Part shown: positions 63,377-64,000 of the stretch, piece after piece
How the letters are laid out: every line of letters starts with the position of its first letter
How positions within the stretch are numbered: the first letter of the stretch is position 1
Assembly (NCBI GenBank): GCA_019448385.1
Contig: JAGTXO010000009.1
Coordinates: 496,001-560,000, forward strand
Reading direction: 5' to 3'
Source of the DNA: Diacronema lutheri
Taxonomy: Eukaryota > Haptophyta > Pavlovophyceae > Pavlovales > Pavlovaceae
DNA length: 64,000 bases
The notes under the pieces: model-generated
What the model saw: only the letters and a program-made list of their open reading frames with translations
What the model was told of the DNA's origin: nothing
Database searches by the model: none
Translations under genes and position numbers: made by a program

Positions 63377-64000
63377 ATGGCTTCGCTCCTCGCCGCGCAC
63401 GCGGCGATCGGCGCGTGGTTGCTCGTGCGGCGGGCGCGCGGTCCGTGCGCGGCGGCCACGACCGAGGCGGCGGCGTCAGCGCCGCCTCCACCTTCGCCGC
63501 CCACGTCGCCGCCGTCCGTCGAGCTCGCCGAGGCGCTCGCGCTCGACGCGTCGGACGAGCTCGCGACGCTCCGCCGCCACTTCGAGATGCCCGCCGGCGT
63601 CAACGTCTACCTGTGCGGCCACTCGCTCGGGCTGATGCCGGCGCCGGCTGCCGCGCTCGTGCGCGAGGAGCTCGACCTTTGGCTGCGCCTCGGCGAGCGC
63701 GGCCACTTCACTGGGCCCAACTGGCTCAGCTACCACGAGCGCGTGCGCGCGCCGCTCGCGCGCCTCGTCGGCGCGTCGTCGCTCGAGGTCGTCGCGATGA
63801 ACTCGCTGACGGTGAACCTGCACCTGCTGATGGCCTCGTTCTACAACCCGTCCAACAGCCGCTTCAAGATCGTCATCGAGGCCGGCGCCTTCCCCTCCGA
63901 CCGCATCGCCGTCCGCTCGCACGCCGCATTGCGCGGATACGACGCTGCGAGCGCGATCGTGGAGCTGCGCCCGCGCGACGGGCGCGACACGCTCGAGACG
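63377..64000 (+). CDS. KYNU: Kynureninase (N-terminal part, runs off the window)
   Basis: PLP enzyme that cleaves kynurenine or 3-hydroxykynurenine to anthranilate or 3-hydroxyanthranilate plus alanine in tryptophan breakdown and de novo NAD synthesis. 208 codons are visible. After a 50-residue leader (a hydrophobic start SLLAAHAAIGAWLLV, then Pro-rich) the family blocks follow: VYLCGHSLGLMP, LDLWLRLGERGHF, WLSYHERVRAPLARLVGASS, VVAMNSLTVNLHLLMASFY and EAGAFPSDRIAV. Spacing matches eukaryotic kynureninases. The PLP lysine lies beyond the window end. The hydrophobic leader suggests a membrane-anchored or targeted form. Start is the ATG at 63377. Confidence 0.92.
   Translation, partial: MASLLAAHAAIGAWLLVRRARGPCAAATTEAAASAPPPPSPPTSPPSVELAEALALDASDELATLRRHFEMPAGVNVYLCGHSLGLMPAPAAALVREELDLWLRLGERGHFTGPNWLSYHERVRAPLARLVGASSLEVVAMNSLTVNLHLLMASFYNPSNSRFKIVIEAGAFPSDRIAVRSHAALRGYDAASAIVELRPRDGRDTLET

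Overview
This is a 64 kb window of very GC-rich nuclear DNA from a eukaryotic microalga. The genes are eukaryotic housekeeping genes (SMC6, THOC5, RECQL4-type helicase, TMEM260-type mannosyltransferase, phospholipid methyltransferase) broken by short introns. A bL9 ribosomal protein carries a signal peptide followed by a Ser/Arg-rich transit peptide, which points to a complex plastid surrounded by extra membranes. Most 5' splice sites read GTGCGC and about one in five introns starts with GC. From memory this style fits a haptophyte (Emiliania/Pavlova-like). I cannot name the species. Exon joins given here were read by eye; most were checked by reading-frame phase across the whole gene.

Layout. 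1-7337: SMC6 (3' half cut off by the window), a nucleotide-sugar transporter, a PDZ-UBA-DPF/NPF endocytic-adaptor-like protein and a coiled-coil RRM protein. 7338-20256 is the accessory region: a lone 1107-residue reading frame with a YqaJ/lambda-exonuclease-like nuclease core, a short element with inverted ends, a perfect 59-bp foldback that contains the start codon of a rolling-stone-like membrane protein, three full 5S rRNA genes plus a fragment in inverted, duplicated modules, and between those modules a large Cys-repeat surface protein. 20257-34626 is dense and ordinary: a DNA/RNA adenine methyltransferase-like protein, an EF-hand protein, a His-rich secreted protein, phospholipid N-methyltransferase, THOC5, TMEM260 and a RECQL4/Sld2 helicase.

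34723-49016 is the most unusual part: a 193-bp triplication, then two large divergent genes whose start codons lie only 71 bp apart. Both encode dynamin-superfamily GTPases resembling the nuclear GTPase SLIP-GC. The right-hand protein also has an N-terminal FHA-like domain, and both end near a SUMO-interaction-like motif (IDLDD in one, VIDLTDE in the other). I infer a co-expressed nuclear GTPase pair with a possible role in DNA-damage or SUMO signalling.

49222-64000: a small membrane protein, a 1503-residue Ala-rich coiled-coil protein, a secreted endonuclease/exonuclease/phosphatase-fold protein, plastid bL9, a seven-exon malic enzyme, an MFS transporter, a Nudix protein and the start of kynureninase. 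Dispersed repeats ending in GTCGTTAGTA link 11.3 kb, 19.2 kb and 60.7 kb.
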